Part shown: one piece after another, positions 45,964-55,679 of the stretch | Position numbering within the stretch: position 1 is the first letter of the stretch | Layout of the letters: each line of letters opens with the position of its first letter | Source of the DNA: Dyella sp. C9 | Lineage (GTDB): Bacteria; Pseudomonadota; Gammaproteobacteria; Xanthomonadales; Rhodanobacteraceae | Direction of reading: 5' to 3' | DNA length: 64,000 nt | Assembly (NCBI RefSeq): GCF_003332825.1 | Contig: NZ_QIRF01000003.1 | Span: forward strand, 62,001-126,000 | Made by a program: the position numbers and the translations under genes | The notes under the pieces: model-generated | Databases searched by the model: none | Told to the model about the DNA's origin: nothing | What the model saw: the letters and a program-made list of their open reading frames with translations, nothing else

Positions 45964-48288
45964 CTAGAACCTGATGTTCGCCGTCAGCATGGCCGAGCGC
46001 GGCGCTCCAGGCGTGTAGCGATAGCCGCTCTTGTTGATGGCTGCGACATAGTCCTTGTCGAAGATGTTGTACACGTTCAAACGCAGGTCGAAGTTCTTGG
46101 TGATGGGGTATTCGGCCATCGCATCGAACACCCAGTAGGCCTGCGTGTAGGCCGGCGTGCCGATGGCCGAGTCGGTACCGCGCTCCATTTCGCCGGTGTA
46201 GCGCGCACCGCCGCCGATGGTGAGGCCGAACGGCAGCAGGTAGCTGGTCCAGCTGGTGAAGGCCTTCTTGGGCGTGTAGGCGAGGTCGGAGGAACCGTCT
46301 TCCGCCACGGCCGTGCCGCTGAGCACGCTGGCATTCATGGTGGTGAAGCCGGCGCTGACCGCCCAGTTCTCGGTGATCTTGCCCACCGCGCTCAACTCCA
46401 CGCCCTGCACGCGTTTCTGGCCGATCTGGTAGTAGAGCAGGGTGATCGGATCCTGCACGAGGTCATTGGACACCGTGGTCTGGTACAGCGCCCCGGTCAG
46501 CAGCAGGCGTTCGTCGCCCAGCTCCCACTTGGTGCCCAGTTCATAGGTGCGCGCGCGCTCCGGTTCGAGGTTCGGCTGGTCGAGGCTGCTGGCGGAGCTG
46601 CTGAAGGTCAGCGTGTCGCCACCCGGCGGTTCGGCCGACACCGCGTAGTTGGCGTAGAGCGTGCCGTGGTCGGTGAGCTTGTACAGCGCGCCGAGCTTCC
46701 AGTTGTACAAGTTGTCGCCGGTGCGCACATCGAGGCCGGGCACGATGGTGCCGGTAGGCAGCGTGCCGCACGCGGGGTTGCCCTTGGAACCGCACTGCAC
46801 AGTGCTGTCGTAATCGGTGTCGTAGTGATCCAGGCGTATGCCCGCGTTGACCTGCCAGCGCTCGCCGAACTTCAGCGTGTCGAACACGTAGGCCGAGGCG
46901 GTGTTGGTCTTGCCGTTGGTATAGGCACCGGTCTGGCCGTAGGGCGGTACCGCGACATCCCACTGCGGGTCGTACAGGCTCGCCGCGGGCCATGCCTTGC
47001 CGTTGATCGAGGCATAGCCCACCGTGGTGGCCTTCTCCTGGGTCAGCTCGATACCGGTGCTCAGGTTGTGCGTTATGGCGCCGGTGTCGAAGTTGGCGGT
47101 GAGGTTGGTCTGGTCGGTGATGATGCGGTTGACCGAGTGCTTGAAGGTCGGGTTGCTGCGCGCGATGGTCCAGGTCGACGGATCGAGCGGGTTGGGCGTC
47201 AACAGGTTGGCGGCGCTGCCCATGAACGAGGTGAGCAGGTAGTCCTCGGCGGTGCGGCCCCAGCGCAGCGTGTTGTGCAGCGCGAGGTTGTCATTGAAGT
47301 CGTGCTCCAGGCGCGTGGTGAACATGTCGGCGCTCACGCGGTCATGGTCGGCCGAGGTGCCGTAGAAGTTGGACGAATCCACTTCCGGCGCATCGCTGAG
47401 GAACGGGCGCTTCGGGTCCGGGCTGCTATAGCCCGGCAGCCCGATGGTCGGCACGCCACCGTCGGGCACGTTGTTCTGCTTCACGTGCAGGTAGTCCAGG
47501 TACACGCGGGTGGCGGTGCCCAGGCCGAAGGCGAAGCTCGGCGCCACGCCCCAGCGGTTGTTCTCCACCTGGTCGCGGCCGGGCACGCCGCTGTCCTGGC
47601 CCATCACGTTGAGGCGGAACGCCGAGGTGGCGCCCACCGTCTGGTTCCAGTCGGCGGTGGTGCGTCGCTGGTCGGCGCTGCCGTAGGAGAACGCGGCGCT
47701 CACGCCGTCGGTGAGTTCCGGCTGCTTGCTGACCATGTTGATCGCGCCGGTGGGCGCGGTGCGCCCGTTGTCGGTGCTGGCCGGGCCCTTGATCACTTCC
47801 ACCTGCTCGGTGTTGAACACGTCGCGCGAGATGGTGCCCAGGTCGCGCACGCCATCGACGAAGATGCTGGTGGAGGTGTCGAAGCCGCGCATGTAGATGG
47901 CGTCGCCGGTGGAGGTCGAACCGTTCTCGCCGACATAGAAGGTGCCCACGCCCGGGCTGGTGCGCAGGGCTTCGGTCAGCGTGGTCGCGCCTTGCTGCAG
48001 GAACAGGTCCTTGCTGATCACGCTGATGGTCTGGGTGGTGGCGAGGATCGGCTGGGTGAATTTGGGCGAGGCGATCTTGTCGACTTTGTAGTCGGGCACG
48101 CCATTGGCATCGACCTGCACGCTGGAGAGCGTCTTGGGATCGGTGGTGGTCGTCGTGGACGCAGTGTCCGACGGTGCATCGGTGGCCGTGGCCGGCTGGA
48201 CCAGCGCCAGGCCGGTCATCAGGGTGGCGGTGGCTGCGCTCAGGGCGGTGCGGGTAACAGGGTGCTTGCGGCTCTTGATGTAGGCCAT
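45964..48288 (-). CDS. fiu: TonB-dependent siderophore receptor, Fiu/PiuA type
   Basis: A 774-residue outer-membrane receptor for catecholate siderophores or their mimics. The N terminus MAYIKSRKHPVTRTALSAA leads into a signal region ending near ATATDAP. The plug shows LTEALRTSPGVGTFYVGENG, GDAIYMRGFDTSTSIFVDGV and EQVEVIKGPASTDNGRTAP, typical of TIGR01783-type receptors. The barrel ends PGAPRSAMLTANIRF with terminal Phe. It precedes piuC, and a Fur-like box lies about 110 bases before its start. MAYIKSRKH is chosen as start over an upstream in-frame ATG. Confidence 0.92.
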   Translation of the reverse strand: MAYIKSRKHPVTRTALSAATATLMTGLALVQPATATDAPSDTASTTTTTDPKTLSSVQVDANGVPDYKVDKIASPKFTQPILATTQTISVISKDLFLQQGATTLTEALRTSPGVGTFYVGENGSTSTGDAIYMRGFDTSTSIFVDGVRDLGTISRDVFNTEQVEVIKGPASTDNGRTAPTGAINMVSKQPELTDGVSAAFSYGSADQRRTTADWNQTVGATSAFRLNVMGQDSGVPGRDQVENNRWGVAPSFAFGLGTATRVYLDYLHVKQNNVPDGGVPTIGLPGYSSPDPKRPFLSDAPEVDSSNFYGTSADHDRVSADMFTTRLEHDFNDNLALHNTLRWGRTAEDYLLTSFMGSAANLLTPNPLDPSTWTIARSNPTFKHSVNRIITDQTNLTANFDTGAITHNLSTGIELTQEKATTVGYASINGKAWPAASLYDPQWDVAVPPYGQTGAYTNGKTNTASAYVFDTLKFGERWQVNAGIRLDHYDTDYDSTVQCGSKGNPACGTLPTGTIVPGLDVRTGDNLYNWKLGALYKLTDHGTLYANYAVSAEPPGGDTLTFSSSASSLDQPNLEPERARTYELGTKWELGDERLLLTGALYQTTVSNDLVQDPITLLYYQIGQKRVQGVELSAVGKITENWAVSAGFTTMNASVLSGTAVAEDGSSDLAYTPKKAFTSWTSYLLPFGLTIGGGARYTGEMERGTDSAIGTPAYTQAYWVFDAMAEYPITKNFDLRLNVYNIFDKDYVAAINKSGYRYTPGAPRSAMLTANIRF

Positions 48289-48396
48289 GGGACATTCATT
48301 GATAGGGGATAGGGATGCCCGGCATCCATGCCGATGAAGCGCCATGGCGGGCAGAAGTCCGGCCCTGGTGCGGCCGGTTGTTTAATAAATGCTATT

Positions 48397-48415
48397 TAGA
48401 ATGAGAATGATTCGC
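48397..48415. promoter_or_regulatory. Fur-box-like operator of the siderophore receptor
   Basis: The bases around GAATGAGAATGATTCGC match the 19-base Fur consensus at about 13 positions, in a locally AT-rich promoter region with TTTAATAAAT just beside it. The site lies upstream of the minus-strand receptor gene, so iron repression is expected. Confidence 0.65.
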
Positions 48416-48522
48416 AAACGCAAGATATTGCGAAGGATTTTGCGCTTTGGGTTCAAGGCGATGGCGCGGAAGTCCGTGCGGTTGGGCTAACCTCATCGAC
48501 CTGGTTTGAAGGAGTACCGGTC

Positions 48523-49452
48523 ATGCGAGTGCTAGTGGTGGGTGCGGGAGCGACGGGCGGCTATTTCGGTGGACGGCTGCTGGAGCGTGGTCAGGACGTC
48601 ACCTTCCTGGTGCGAGCCAAGCGCGCGGCGCAGCTGGCGCAAAACGGCCTGGTGATCCGCAGCAGCCTGGGCGATGCCGTGCTGCCGTCGCCACGCACCG
48701 TGCAGGCGGGCGCCATCGACGGGCCCTACGACCTGGTGCTGTTGAGCTGCAAGGCTTACCACCTGCCGCAGGTGATCGAGGACATCGCGCCGGCGATCGG
48801 GCCACAGACGGTGATCCTGCCGCTGCTCAACGGCATGCGGCACCTGGACCTGCTCGACGCGCGCTTCGGCGCCGAACACGTGCTGGGTGGCCAGTGCGTG
48901 ATCGCGGCAACGCTGGATGCCGAGGGCGTGGTGCGTCATCTCAACCAGTCGCACAGCCTTACCTTCGGCGAGCGCGACGGCAGCCGCTCCGATCGCGTGC
49001 AGCGCATCCTCAAGCTCATGGAAGGCGCCAAGTTCGAGCCGCGGTTGAGCACCACCATCCTGCAGGACATGTGGGACAAATGGGTGTTCCTCGCTTCGCT
49101 CGCCGGCATCACCTGCCTGATGCGTGCGCCCGTCGGTGACATCGTGGCGGCACCGGGGGGCGAGGCCGCTACCCTGCAGTTGCTGGACGACTGTCGTCGC
49201 GTTGCCGCGATGCACGGGCATGAGCCCGCCGATGCTGTGCTTGCGCGCGCGCGCGGTGTGTTGACCGAGGCGGGTTCGTCGCTCAGTGCCTCGATGATGC
49301 GCGACCTGGAGCAGGGCGGCCCGATCGAGGCCGACCACGTGGTGGGCGACCTGATGGCGCGTGCGGAGGCGCAGGCCGATGCGCTGTTGATGCTGCGCAC
49401 CGCCTACGCACACCTGAAGGCCTACGAGGCCCGGCGCGCGGGCCAGGCCTGA
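48523..49452 (+). CDS. panE: 2-dehydropantoate 2-reductase family protein (PanE)
   Basis: A 309-residue NADPH-dependent reductase that would make pantoate for coenzyme A. The Rossmann motif VVGAGATGGYFGGRL opens the protein; SCKAYHLPQ, LPLLNGMRH (Asn103) and the catalytic Lys186 in MWDKWVFLAS are present, as is SASMMRDLEQGGPIE near the C terminus. AAGGAG lies nine bases before the ATG. The family has paralogues of other substrate, so PanE activity is likely but not certain. Confidence 0.9.
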   Translation: MRVLVVGAGATGGYFGGRLLERGQDVTFLVRAKRAAQLAQNGLVIRSSLGDAVLPSPRTVQAGAIDGPYDLVLLSCKAYHLPQVIEDIAPAIGPQTVILPLLNGMRHLDLLDARFGAEHVLGGQCVIAATLDAEGVVRHLNQSHSLTFGERDGSRSDRVQRILKLMEGAKFEPRLSTTILQDMWDKWVFLASLAGITCLMRAPVGDIVAAPGGEAATLQLLDDCRRVAAMHGHEPADAVLARARGVLTEAGSSLSASMMRDLEQGGPIEADHVVGDLMARAEAQADALLMLRTAYAHLKAYEARRAGQA

Positions 49453-49456
49453 GTGC

Positions 49457-50701
49457 TCACGGCGGCCCGTGTGGCGTGATCGCCGGATCTTCCGTGGGGC
49501 ATGACGGCGGACCGGAGGGCGTGATGCTGTGCGCCATGAGGTTGCGGCGCAGCCCCTGTTCCGGCGTCACCCACAGGCGTCCCTGCGCGGCGCAGTCGGC
49601 GGCGTAGTTGAACAGCGCCAGCATGTCTTTCTTGTTGAAGTCGATGAAGCTGTTCATCGGATAGTCCGCCGGTATCGACGTCATCACGAAGCGGATGTTG
49701 AGCTGGCGGCTGAAGGCGATGGTTTCGGCAACCGACTCGCGCGTCTTGTAGGTGAGGCCGGCGCCGAAGCTGCTGGTAAGCACCGGCAGCGTCTGCAGCG
49801 GCGTTTCCCGCGGAAAGTGGTGCATCTGGCTGTTGACGATCATGTACAAGTTGGCGTCGTGCAGCATCGACAACGCCTCCGGATGCAGCTCGGCGATCAG
49901 CGGCGTGGTGAACACCGGCGTGGTGACGCTGCCGTCGACATGCATTTCGTCGTAGTGATGCACGCCGTCGGTCACGTGGATCAGCACGGGCGGAAACATG
50001 CCCGGTACGCTGGCCGAAGCCACCAGTACGTCGCGGAAGGTTTGCCGTGCGGTTTCGCCCCCCAGCGCGGCGATGCCGCCCATGTCCCACAGTACGGTTT
50101 CACTCTTGTCCAGGTCGGTGGTGGCCACCACCAGGCGGCGCCCCTTGGCGTTCTCCCGCGCCACCGCGGCGATCATTTCCGGCGTCACGAAATGGTCCAC
50201 CAAGGCGAACAGGCGGCCGTGGTTGCGCCCCATCGGGAACAGCAGTCGCGTGAACAGCGTGCGTGCGGGCGAACCCAGCAGTTGCGCGGTGGCATCGCCG
50301 CCCAGCGCCTGCTGCATGGCGACATCCCAGTCCGGGCCCAGGTAGGCGAACGGCGCCATCAGCGCGCCCACGCTGACGCCGGTCACCAGTTCGTATGGCG
50401 GGCGGAGGTGGGCACGGCTCAGTCCGGCCAAGGCGCCCACGCCGAAGGCGCCACCCGCACCTCCGCCGGAAAGGGCAAGGATGTCGATGTCGCCACTGCC
50501 GGCGGCGTCGCGGATGCCCTGGAAGAACTCCGGCGAGCGCCTGGTGAACTGCTCCACGTCGGAGGCGAGCAGGCGCACGCGGTCGGTGTAGCCCTCGGGC
50601 ACCGCACCGGAGATCAGCCGCGGCGGCGGCGGTCGCCGCGTCGCCGTGCCACAGGCGGCCAGCAGGAACAGCACCCATAGCAGGAGCGCGATTCGGCGCA
50701 T
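49457..50701 (-). CDS. patatin-like phospholipase lipoprotein
   Basis: A 414-residue exported lipoprotein (lipobox LAAC, about 14-17). The patatin domain has the oxyanion loop LSGGGAGGAFGVG (about 78-90), nucleophile Ser110 in GVSVG and the second dyad residue Asp256 in HVDGSV. In most patatins Asp is followed by Gly-Gly or Gly-Ala; Ser here is a mild variation. It should hydrolyse acyl esters of lipids in the envelope. GGGAGG sits four bases before the ATG. The gene converges on panE with only four bases between the stops. Confidence 0.9.
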   Translation of the reverse strand: MRRIALLLWVLFLLAACGTATRRPPPPRLISGAVPEGYTDRVRLLASDVEQFTRRSPEFFQGIRDAAGSGDIDILALSGGGAGGAFGVGALAGLSRAHLRPPYELVTGVSVGALMAPFAYLGPDWDVAMQQALGGDATAQLLGSPARTLFTRLLFPMGRNHGRLFALVDHFVTPEMIAAVARENAKGRRLVVATTDLDKSETVLWDMGGIAALGGETARQTFRDVLVASASVPGMFPPVLIHVTDGVHHYDEMHVDGSVTTPVFTTPLIAELHPEALSMLHDANLYMIVNSQMHHFPRETPLQTLPVLTSSFGAGLTYKTRESVAETIAFSRQLNIRFVMTSIPADYPMNSFIDFNKKDMLALFNYAADCAAQGRLWVTPEQGLRRNLMAHSITPSGPPSCPTEDPAITPHGPP

Positions 50702-50827
50702 CGATCCTCCCAAGAGCACGTGCCCGGGGCCGGGATTGGGCCACGCCGCGTGTGCACTGGCCGTGTGGGCCCACCATGCCCGCGGCCCGGGCTACGTGGC
50801 AAGGCCCGGCAGGCGGCGACGCAGGGC

Positions 50828-52318
50828 TTACTGCAGTTCCACCGGGTCGAGCAGGCCGAGCTGTACCGCCTTGAGTATCGCCGCTGCGCGCGTGGTGCAC
50901 TGCAGCTTCCGGAACACGCTCTCGACGTGCGTGCGCACCGTGCTGGTGCTGATCGACAGCTTCAGCGCGACGGCCTTGTTGCTCGCCCCCAGGCTGATGC
51001 AGCGCAGAACTTCCTTTTCTCGATCGGTGAGGACGTAGAGCTTGGTCACGGCGGGCGTCGCTGGGTGGGAAGAACGGCGGGGCGTTTGGGACAACAGGGC
51101 GCGTACGGCGGGGCCGTCCAGGCGTCCCTGTCGTGCTTCCTCGAACAAGAGTTCGCGCACCTGGTTGGCCGGGTACGCGCTGCGCCATGGCCGTGGACGG
51201 CCCAGCGCTGCCCGGGCCACGGCCGCGGCCAGGATGCGGCCTTCGAGCGGCACGTCGTCCGCCGTGAGGCCGCGGTAGTAGCCGGAGCCGTCAGAGCGCT
51301 CGTAGGCCAGCGAAGCCAGCTCGGCCTCCTTGCGCAGCGAGGGCAGCAGACGGCCGGCCCGCGATGTCCAGTACGGGGCGAGGCGCACGCGCTCCCACGC
51401 CGACTCCGACAGCGCGCTGGGCGTTTCCCAGATCATGTTGGGTATGGCGGTGCGCCCCATGCCGTGAATCAACGCAGCGCGGTAGAGCAGGTGCTGCACC
51501 GAAGGTTCCAGCCCCAGCTGTTCCGCGGCATCGCGCGCCAGCGCGGCGGCCAGTCGGGAGTGTCCGGTCATCCACGGCAGCTTCAGGTCGATGACGTCGG
51601 CCAGTACTTCGAGCGGAACGCCTTGTTCCAGTGCGTCGCCGCGAAGGACATCGATGTCCTCGGTGGTGCGGCGCGTGGCCAGTTCGGTGAACCAGGCGCG
51701 CGCGTTCGCCACGGCGGTGTCGACCAGGTCGGCGGGATATTGCCGATCCGCGCGCAGGCGCACCAGCGCGCACGCGCGCTCCAGTCCGTACAGCCGATGC
51801 AGGATCTCCAGGTCGCTGGCCATCGCGGTGAGGTAGACGAAGCGCGGTACCTCGTCGTGCGACAGGCCGCCCGGTGCACCGGAGCCGTCGTAGTTCTCGA
51901 ACAGGTGGCGCAAGGCGTATTGCACGTCCTCGTCGAGGCTGAGCAGGGCGGCGATGTCGCCGGCCACTTCGCAATGGATGCGCGACAGCGAGAAGAACGC
52001 GGCGGGCCGGTTCTGCACACCGATCTTCAGGCCGCCCTCCGGGTCTTGCGTCGACAGCAGTGATTCGCGCAAGGCGACGTCGTCTCCGAAGGCGCGCGCG
52101 AATTCGTGTGCATTGGCCGTGCAACCGGACCAGCGCAGCGAGGCGACGATGGCGGCTTGCGCGCAGTGCGCCTCGTTGCCACCGGTGGCCTGGGCGAGCT
52201 GCCTGGCGAGCCAGGCCGTGCGCCAGGAGTGATCGGTCGGTTGACCCATGGCCAGGTCGCCCACGAAGGCGATGGCTCGGATCACGTCGCGGGCGGGCAC
52301 GGCGGAAGTTGTGCTCAT
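50828..52318 (-). CDS. LuxR-type regulator with tandem degenerate HD-GYP modules
   Basis: A 496-residue protein. Two HD-GYP-like modules are visible: the first has GQPTDHSWRTAWLARQLA (about 25-42) and ENYDGSGAPGGL (about 165), the second has LIHGMGRTAIP and YERSDGSGYYRGL (about 345-357). Metal-binding HD is replaced by HG and the HHExxDGxGYP motif is altered, so c-di-GMP hydrolysis looks doubtful. The C terminus (about 430-490) is a LuxR helix-turn-helix with LTDREKEVLRCISLGASNK. It may sense a nucleotide and control transcription. It stands alone. Confidence 0.85.
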   Translation of the reverse strand: MSTTSAVPARDVIRAIAFVGDLAMGQPTDHSWRTAWLARQLAQATGGNEAHCAQAAIVASLRWSGCTANAHEFARAFGDDVALRESLLSTQDPEGGLKIGVQNRPAAFFSLSRIHCEVAGDIAALLSLDEDVQYALRHLFENYDGSGAPGGLSHDEVPRFVYLTAMASDLEILHRLYGLERACALVRLRADRQYPADLVDTAVANARAWFTELATRRTTEDIDVLRGDALEQGVPLEVLADVIDLKLPWMTGHSRLAAALARDAAEQLGLEPSVQHLLYRAALIHGMGRTAIPNMIWETPSALSESAWERVRLAPYWTSRAGRLLPSLRKEAELASLAYERSDGSGYYRGLTADDVPLEGRILAAAVARAALGRPRPWRSAYPANQVRELLFEEARQGRLDGPAVRALLSQTPRRSSHPATPAVTKLYVLTDREKEVLRCISLGASNKAVALKLSISTSTVRTHVESVFRKLQCTTRAAAILKAVQLGLLDPVELQ

Positions 52319-52589
52319 TCAGAAGGTTATAGCCCATCAGTGGCGCCGGGAAAGTCTACGGGGATCCCGCCAGGAGCCGGCATCGGATATTTGACCGATG
52401 CCCTGCGCCCAGGCGCCGGCGCAAGCTTGTTCCCACGGTAGGTCCCCGGTATCCGGATGCCCGCACAGCCTCTCCCCGACAGATGGCAGGCGGTTGCAAC
52501 CCAACCATCAGGCACGTCATGGGCCACATGCGGATGGCGAACAGCGCCGTCAGCCGCATGCATCCTGTTGCGCTGGAGGAGCGTCACAT

Positions 52590-53366
52590 ATGAATCCGAG
52601 CAAGCTTCTGGTGGCCGGCGTCGTCGGCAGTGCAGTGGCCCTGGGCGGCGGCGCGACGCACGCGTCCGAGGTTCGTCCTTCAGTGGTGCTGGTCCATGGC
52701 GGTTTCGTCGACGGTTCCGGCTGGGAGGGTGTCTACGACATCCTCAGGAAGGACGGTTACGAGGTGAGCAGCGTGCAGAACCCGACGACCTCGCTGGCCG
52801 ACGACGTGGCAGCCACCCGTCAGGTGCTGGAGCGGCAGAAAGGGCCGGTGGTGCTGGTGGGGCATTCCTACGGCGGCGCGGTGATCACCGAGTCGGGCAA
52901 TGCGCCCAACGTGAAGGCACTGGTGTACGTCACGGCGTTCGCGCCCGATACCGGCGAGTCGGTGCAGTCGCTGCTCAAGGACCCGCCGCCGGGTGCGCCG
53001 GTGCCGCCCATCCTGCCGCCGCAGAATGGCTTCCTGATGCTGGACAACGCCAAGTTCGGCGCTGCGTTCGCCGGTGACCTGCCGCCGCAGAAGCAGCAGT
53101 TCATGGCCGATTCGCAAGTGCCCTGGGGCGTGAGCGCACTGTCCGGCACCATCAGCCAGGCAGCCTGGCGCACCAAGCCGAGCTGGTATCTGGTGGTCAC
53201 CGACGACCACATGATCCCGGTGGCCGCGCAACGCACCATGGCCAAGCGCGCCAACGCCACGGTGAAGGAAACCGGCGGCAGCCACGCCATCTACGTGTCC
53301 AACCCCAAGGTGGTCGCGTCGCTGATCGAGCAGGCGGCGAGCAGCGTGGCTGCGGGTTCGAAGTAA
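52590..53366 (+). CDS. secreted alpha/beta hydrolase
   Basis: A 258-residue exported hydrolase with signal peptide ending THASE. The oxyanion motif is LVHGGFVDGSGW, the nucleophile elbow GHSYGG (about 90-95), and the catalytic His is in GGSHAIYVSNP; the acidic residue is probably in VVTDDHMIP. The sequence resembles the methyl-salicylate-esterase-like (EstC/PnbA-like) group common in proteobacteria. AGGAG precedes the ATG by eight bases. The substrate is unknown. Confidence 0.9.
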   Translation: MNPSKLLVAGVVGSAVALGGGATHASEVRPSVVLVHGGFVDGSGWEGVYDILRKDGYEVSSVQNPTTSLADDVAATRQVLERQKGPVVLVGHSYGGAVITESGNAPNVKALVYVTAFAPDTGESVQSLLKDPPPGAPVPPILPPQNGFLMLDNAKFGAAFAGDLPPQKQQFMADSQVPWGVSALSGTISQAAWRTKPSWYLVVTDDHMIPVAAQRTMAKRANATVKETGGSHAIYVSNPKVVASLIEQAASSVAAGSK

Positions 53367-53381
53367 GGGAGATACACAAAG

Positions 53382-53415
53382 AAAAAGGCGCCGCGCTTGC
53401 GCGCGGCGCCTTTTT
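53382..53415. terminator. perfect bidirectional terminator
   Basis: AAAAAGGCGCCGCGC and its exact complement form a 15-base-pair stem around TTGC, with five T on the plus strand and five T on the minus strand. It ends both the hydrolase gene (53366) and the opposing M13 peptidase gene (53442). Confidence 0.93.
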
Positions 53416-53441
53416 GCCCGGTCATGCAGACCGGAGCGGTG

Positions 53442-55556
53442 TTACCAGATCTTCACCTGCTTGTCGCCCGAACGAACCATCGGATCGGTCGGCTTGCACT
53501 GGAACGCGCTGGCGAACGCTTCCATGTTGGACGGTGCGCCAATGGCGCGCAGCGAGGCCGGCGCATGCGGGTCGGTGTTGAGGCGCAGCAGCGCTTCCTT
53601 CTCGCGGATGTTGCTGCGCCACACGCGGGCCCAGTTGAGGAAGAAGCGCTGGTCCTGGGTGTAGCCGTCGATTTTCTCGCCGGCTTCCTGCGGGTTCTTC
53701 TTCAGCGCGTCCTGCAGGGCGTCGTACGCCACGTTCAGGCCGCCCAGGTCGGCGATGTTCTCGCCCAGGGTCAGCTTGCCGTTGACGTGAGCATCCGGCT
53801 TGTCCTTGACCGGCGCGTACTCGTTGAACTGCTGCACCAGCTTGTCGGTGCGCGCATCAAACTTCTCGCGGTCTTCCTTGGTCCACCAGTTGGCGTTGTG
53901 GCCGGCGCCGTCGAACTGGCTGCCCTCGTCGTCGAAGCCGTGGCTGGCCTCGTGGCCGATCACCGCGCCGATGCCGCCGTAGTTGATCGCGTCGTCGCCG
54001 TTGGCATAGAAGAACGGCGGCTGCAGGATCGCGGCCGGGAAGTTGATGGTGTTGTCGGTCGGGTTGTAGTACGCGTTGACCGTCTGCGGGGTCATGCCCC
54101 ACTCCAGGCGGTCGGTCGGCTTGCCGATCTTGTTGAGATCGTACTGGTAGTTGAACTTGGAGGCGGCCATCACGTTGCCGTAGTAGTCGTCCGGCTTGAT
54201 GTCCAGGCCCGACCAGTCACGCCACTTGTCCGGGTAGCCGATCTTGGGCAGGAAGGTGTTCCACTTGGCGATGGCCTTTTCCTTGGTGGCGTCGCTCATC
54301 CAGTCGAGGTTTTGGATGCGTGCCTTCAGCGAGTCGCGCACGTTGTCCACCAGTTCCTTGGCACGCTCCTTGGCTTCGGGCGTGAACACCTTGGCCACGT
54401 ACAGCTGGCCCAGCGCTTCGCCCATCGACTCGTTCACGCCGCCGAGCACGCGCTTCCAGCGCGGCTTCTGCTCCGGCTGGCCCGAGAGGGTCTTGCCGTA
54501 GAAGTCGAAGCGGTTGTCCTGGAAGGCCTTGCTGAGGAACGGCGAGGCGTCGTCGATGGTGTGGAAGCGCAGGTAGGCCTGCCACTGGTCGATCGGCGCG
54601 CTGGCCAGCAGCTTGTCGAACTCGGCCATGAACTTCGGCTGCGACAGCGAGAAGCCCTTGTCGATGGTCACGCCCTGGGCCTTGAAGAAGTCGTCCCAGC
54701 TGAAGTGCGGGGTGATCTTGTCGGCTTCCTTCACGGAGACGAAGTGGTACTGGTTCTCCGGGCTGCGCATTTCCACCGGCGCCAGCGAGGCCTTGGCCAG
54801 CTCGGTTTCGAACGCCAGCACCTGGTCGGCCTGCTTCTTGGCATCGGCCTCGGACACACCGGTCAGCTCAAGCGACTTGGCGATGTGGTCCACGTAGGCA
54901 TCGCGAATGTCCTTGTACTTCGGATCGAGGTAGTAGTCCTTGGTCGGCAAACCCAGGCCCGCCTGCTCGGTGAAGGCGATCTGCATCTTGGCGTCCTTGA
55001 AGTCGGCGCCGGAGCCGAACTGGAACACCTGCATGTCACCCTGCGCGAAGCTCTGGGTGAGGTAGTTGGCCACGTCCTTACTGTTCTTCAGCGCGGCGAA
55101 GGCGTCGAGCTTGGGCTTGATCGGGTCGAAGCCGGCCTTCTCGATGGCCGCGTCATCCATGCCCGAGGCGTACAGGTAGCCGATCTTCTGCTCGATCGAA
55201 CCGGCCTTGGCGTTGGCGGCGTCCTTGGCGGCGGCGTCGACGATCTCATGCTGGGTGTTGAGGCTGTCCTCGGCCAGCTTGTCGAACGCGCCCCAACGGG
55301 TGCGGTCGGACGGGATCGGGTTGGCGGCCACCCACTTGGCGTTGACGAAACCGTTGAAGTCCTGGCAGATCTGGCCGTTGTCGCCCAGCTCGGTCACATC
55401 GAACACCTTCGGTGCCGGTGCGGCAGCCGGGGCGGCGGTGGAGGCGGCGGCGGGGGCCTGCGCGGTCTGCTCGGCCTGCTCGTGCTTGCCGCAGGCGCTG
55501 AGCGACAGGGCCAGGCTCACGGCCAGGGCAATGGGCTTCATATACGGTTTGGTCAT
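53442..55556 (-). CDS. M13-family (neprilysin-like) metallopeptidase lipoprotein
   Basis: A 704-residue exported endopeptidase for oligopeptides. A lipobox LSAC lies at about 19-22, followed by an Ala/Pro-rich linker. Zinc ligands are HEASH (535-539) in IGHEASHGFDDEG and Glu in GENIADLGG (about 598), and the NAYYNPTDNTINFPA segment is the family substrate-binding motif. The C terminus ends in CKPTDPMVRSGD...VKIW, typical of M13. GAGGG precedes the ATG by seven bases. Confidence 0.94.
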   Translation of the reverse strand: MTKPYMKPIALAVSLALSLSACGKHEQAEQTAQAPAAASTAAPAAAPAPKVFDVTELGDNGQICQDFNGFVNAKWVAANPIPSDRTRWGAFDKLAEDSLNTQHEIVDAAAKDAANAKAGSIEQKIGYLYASGMDDAAIEKAGFDPIKPKLDAFAALKNSKDVANYLTQSFAQGDMQVFQFGSGADFKDAKMQIAFTEQAGLGLPTKDYYLDPKYKDIRDAYVDHIAKSLELTGVSEADAKKQADQVLAFETELAKASLAPVEMRSPENQYHFVSVKEADKITPHFSWDDFFKAQGVTIDKGFSLSQPKFMAEFDKLLASAPIDQWQAYLRFHTIDDASPFLSKAFQDNRFDFYGKTLSGQPEQKPRWKRVLGGVNESMGEALGQLYVAKVFTPEAKERAKELVDNVRDSLKARIQNLDWMSDATKEKAIAKWNTFLPKIGYPDKWRDWSGLDIKPDDYYGNVMAASKFNYQYDLNKIGKPTDRLEWGMTPQTVNAYYNPTDNTINFPAAILQPPFFYANGDDAINYGGIGAVIGHEASHGFDDEGSQFDGAGHNANWWTKEDREKFDARTDKLVQQFNEYAPVKDKPDAHVNGKLTLGENIADLGGLNVAYDALQDALKKNPQEAGEKIDGYTQDQRFFLNWARVWRSNIREKEALLRLNTDPHAPASLRAIGAPSNMEAFASAFQCKPTDPMVRSGDKQVKIW

Positions 55557-55679
55557 GGAATTCCCTCTGTGGTTCGGAGCCCGCGTGGGCGATCGAGTAA
55601 AGGGCGAGCGCGGTTCGGTAACGTCCGTGTCGCCATCGTGACCTTTCAGGCTAGGCCGCAAGTCACGGTCCAGACAGTG

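Noticed and set aside
50702..50827. GC-rich self-complementary runs between the patatin and LuxR genes
   Set aside because: The arms are short and imperfect and no T run follows, so I could not support a terminator or a repeat.
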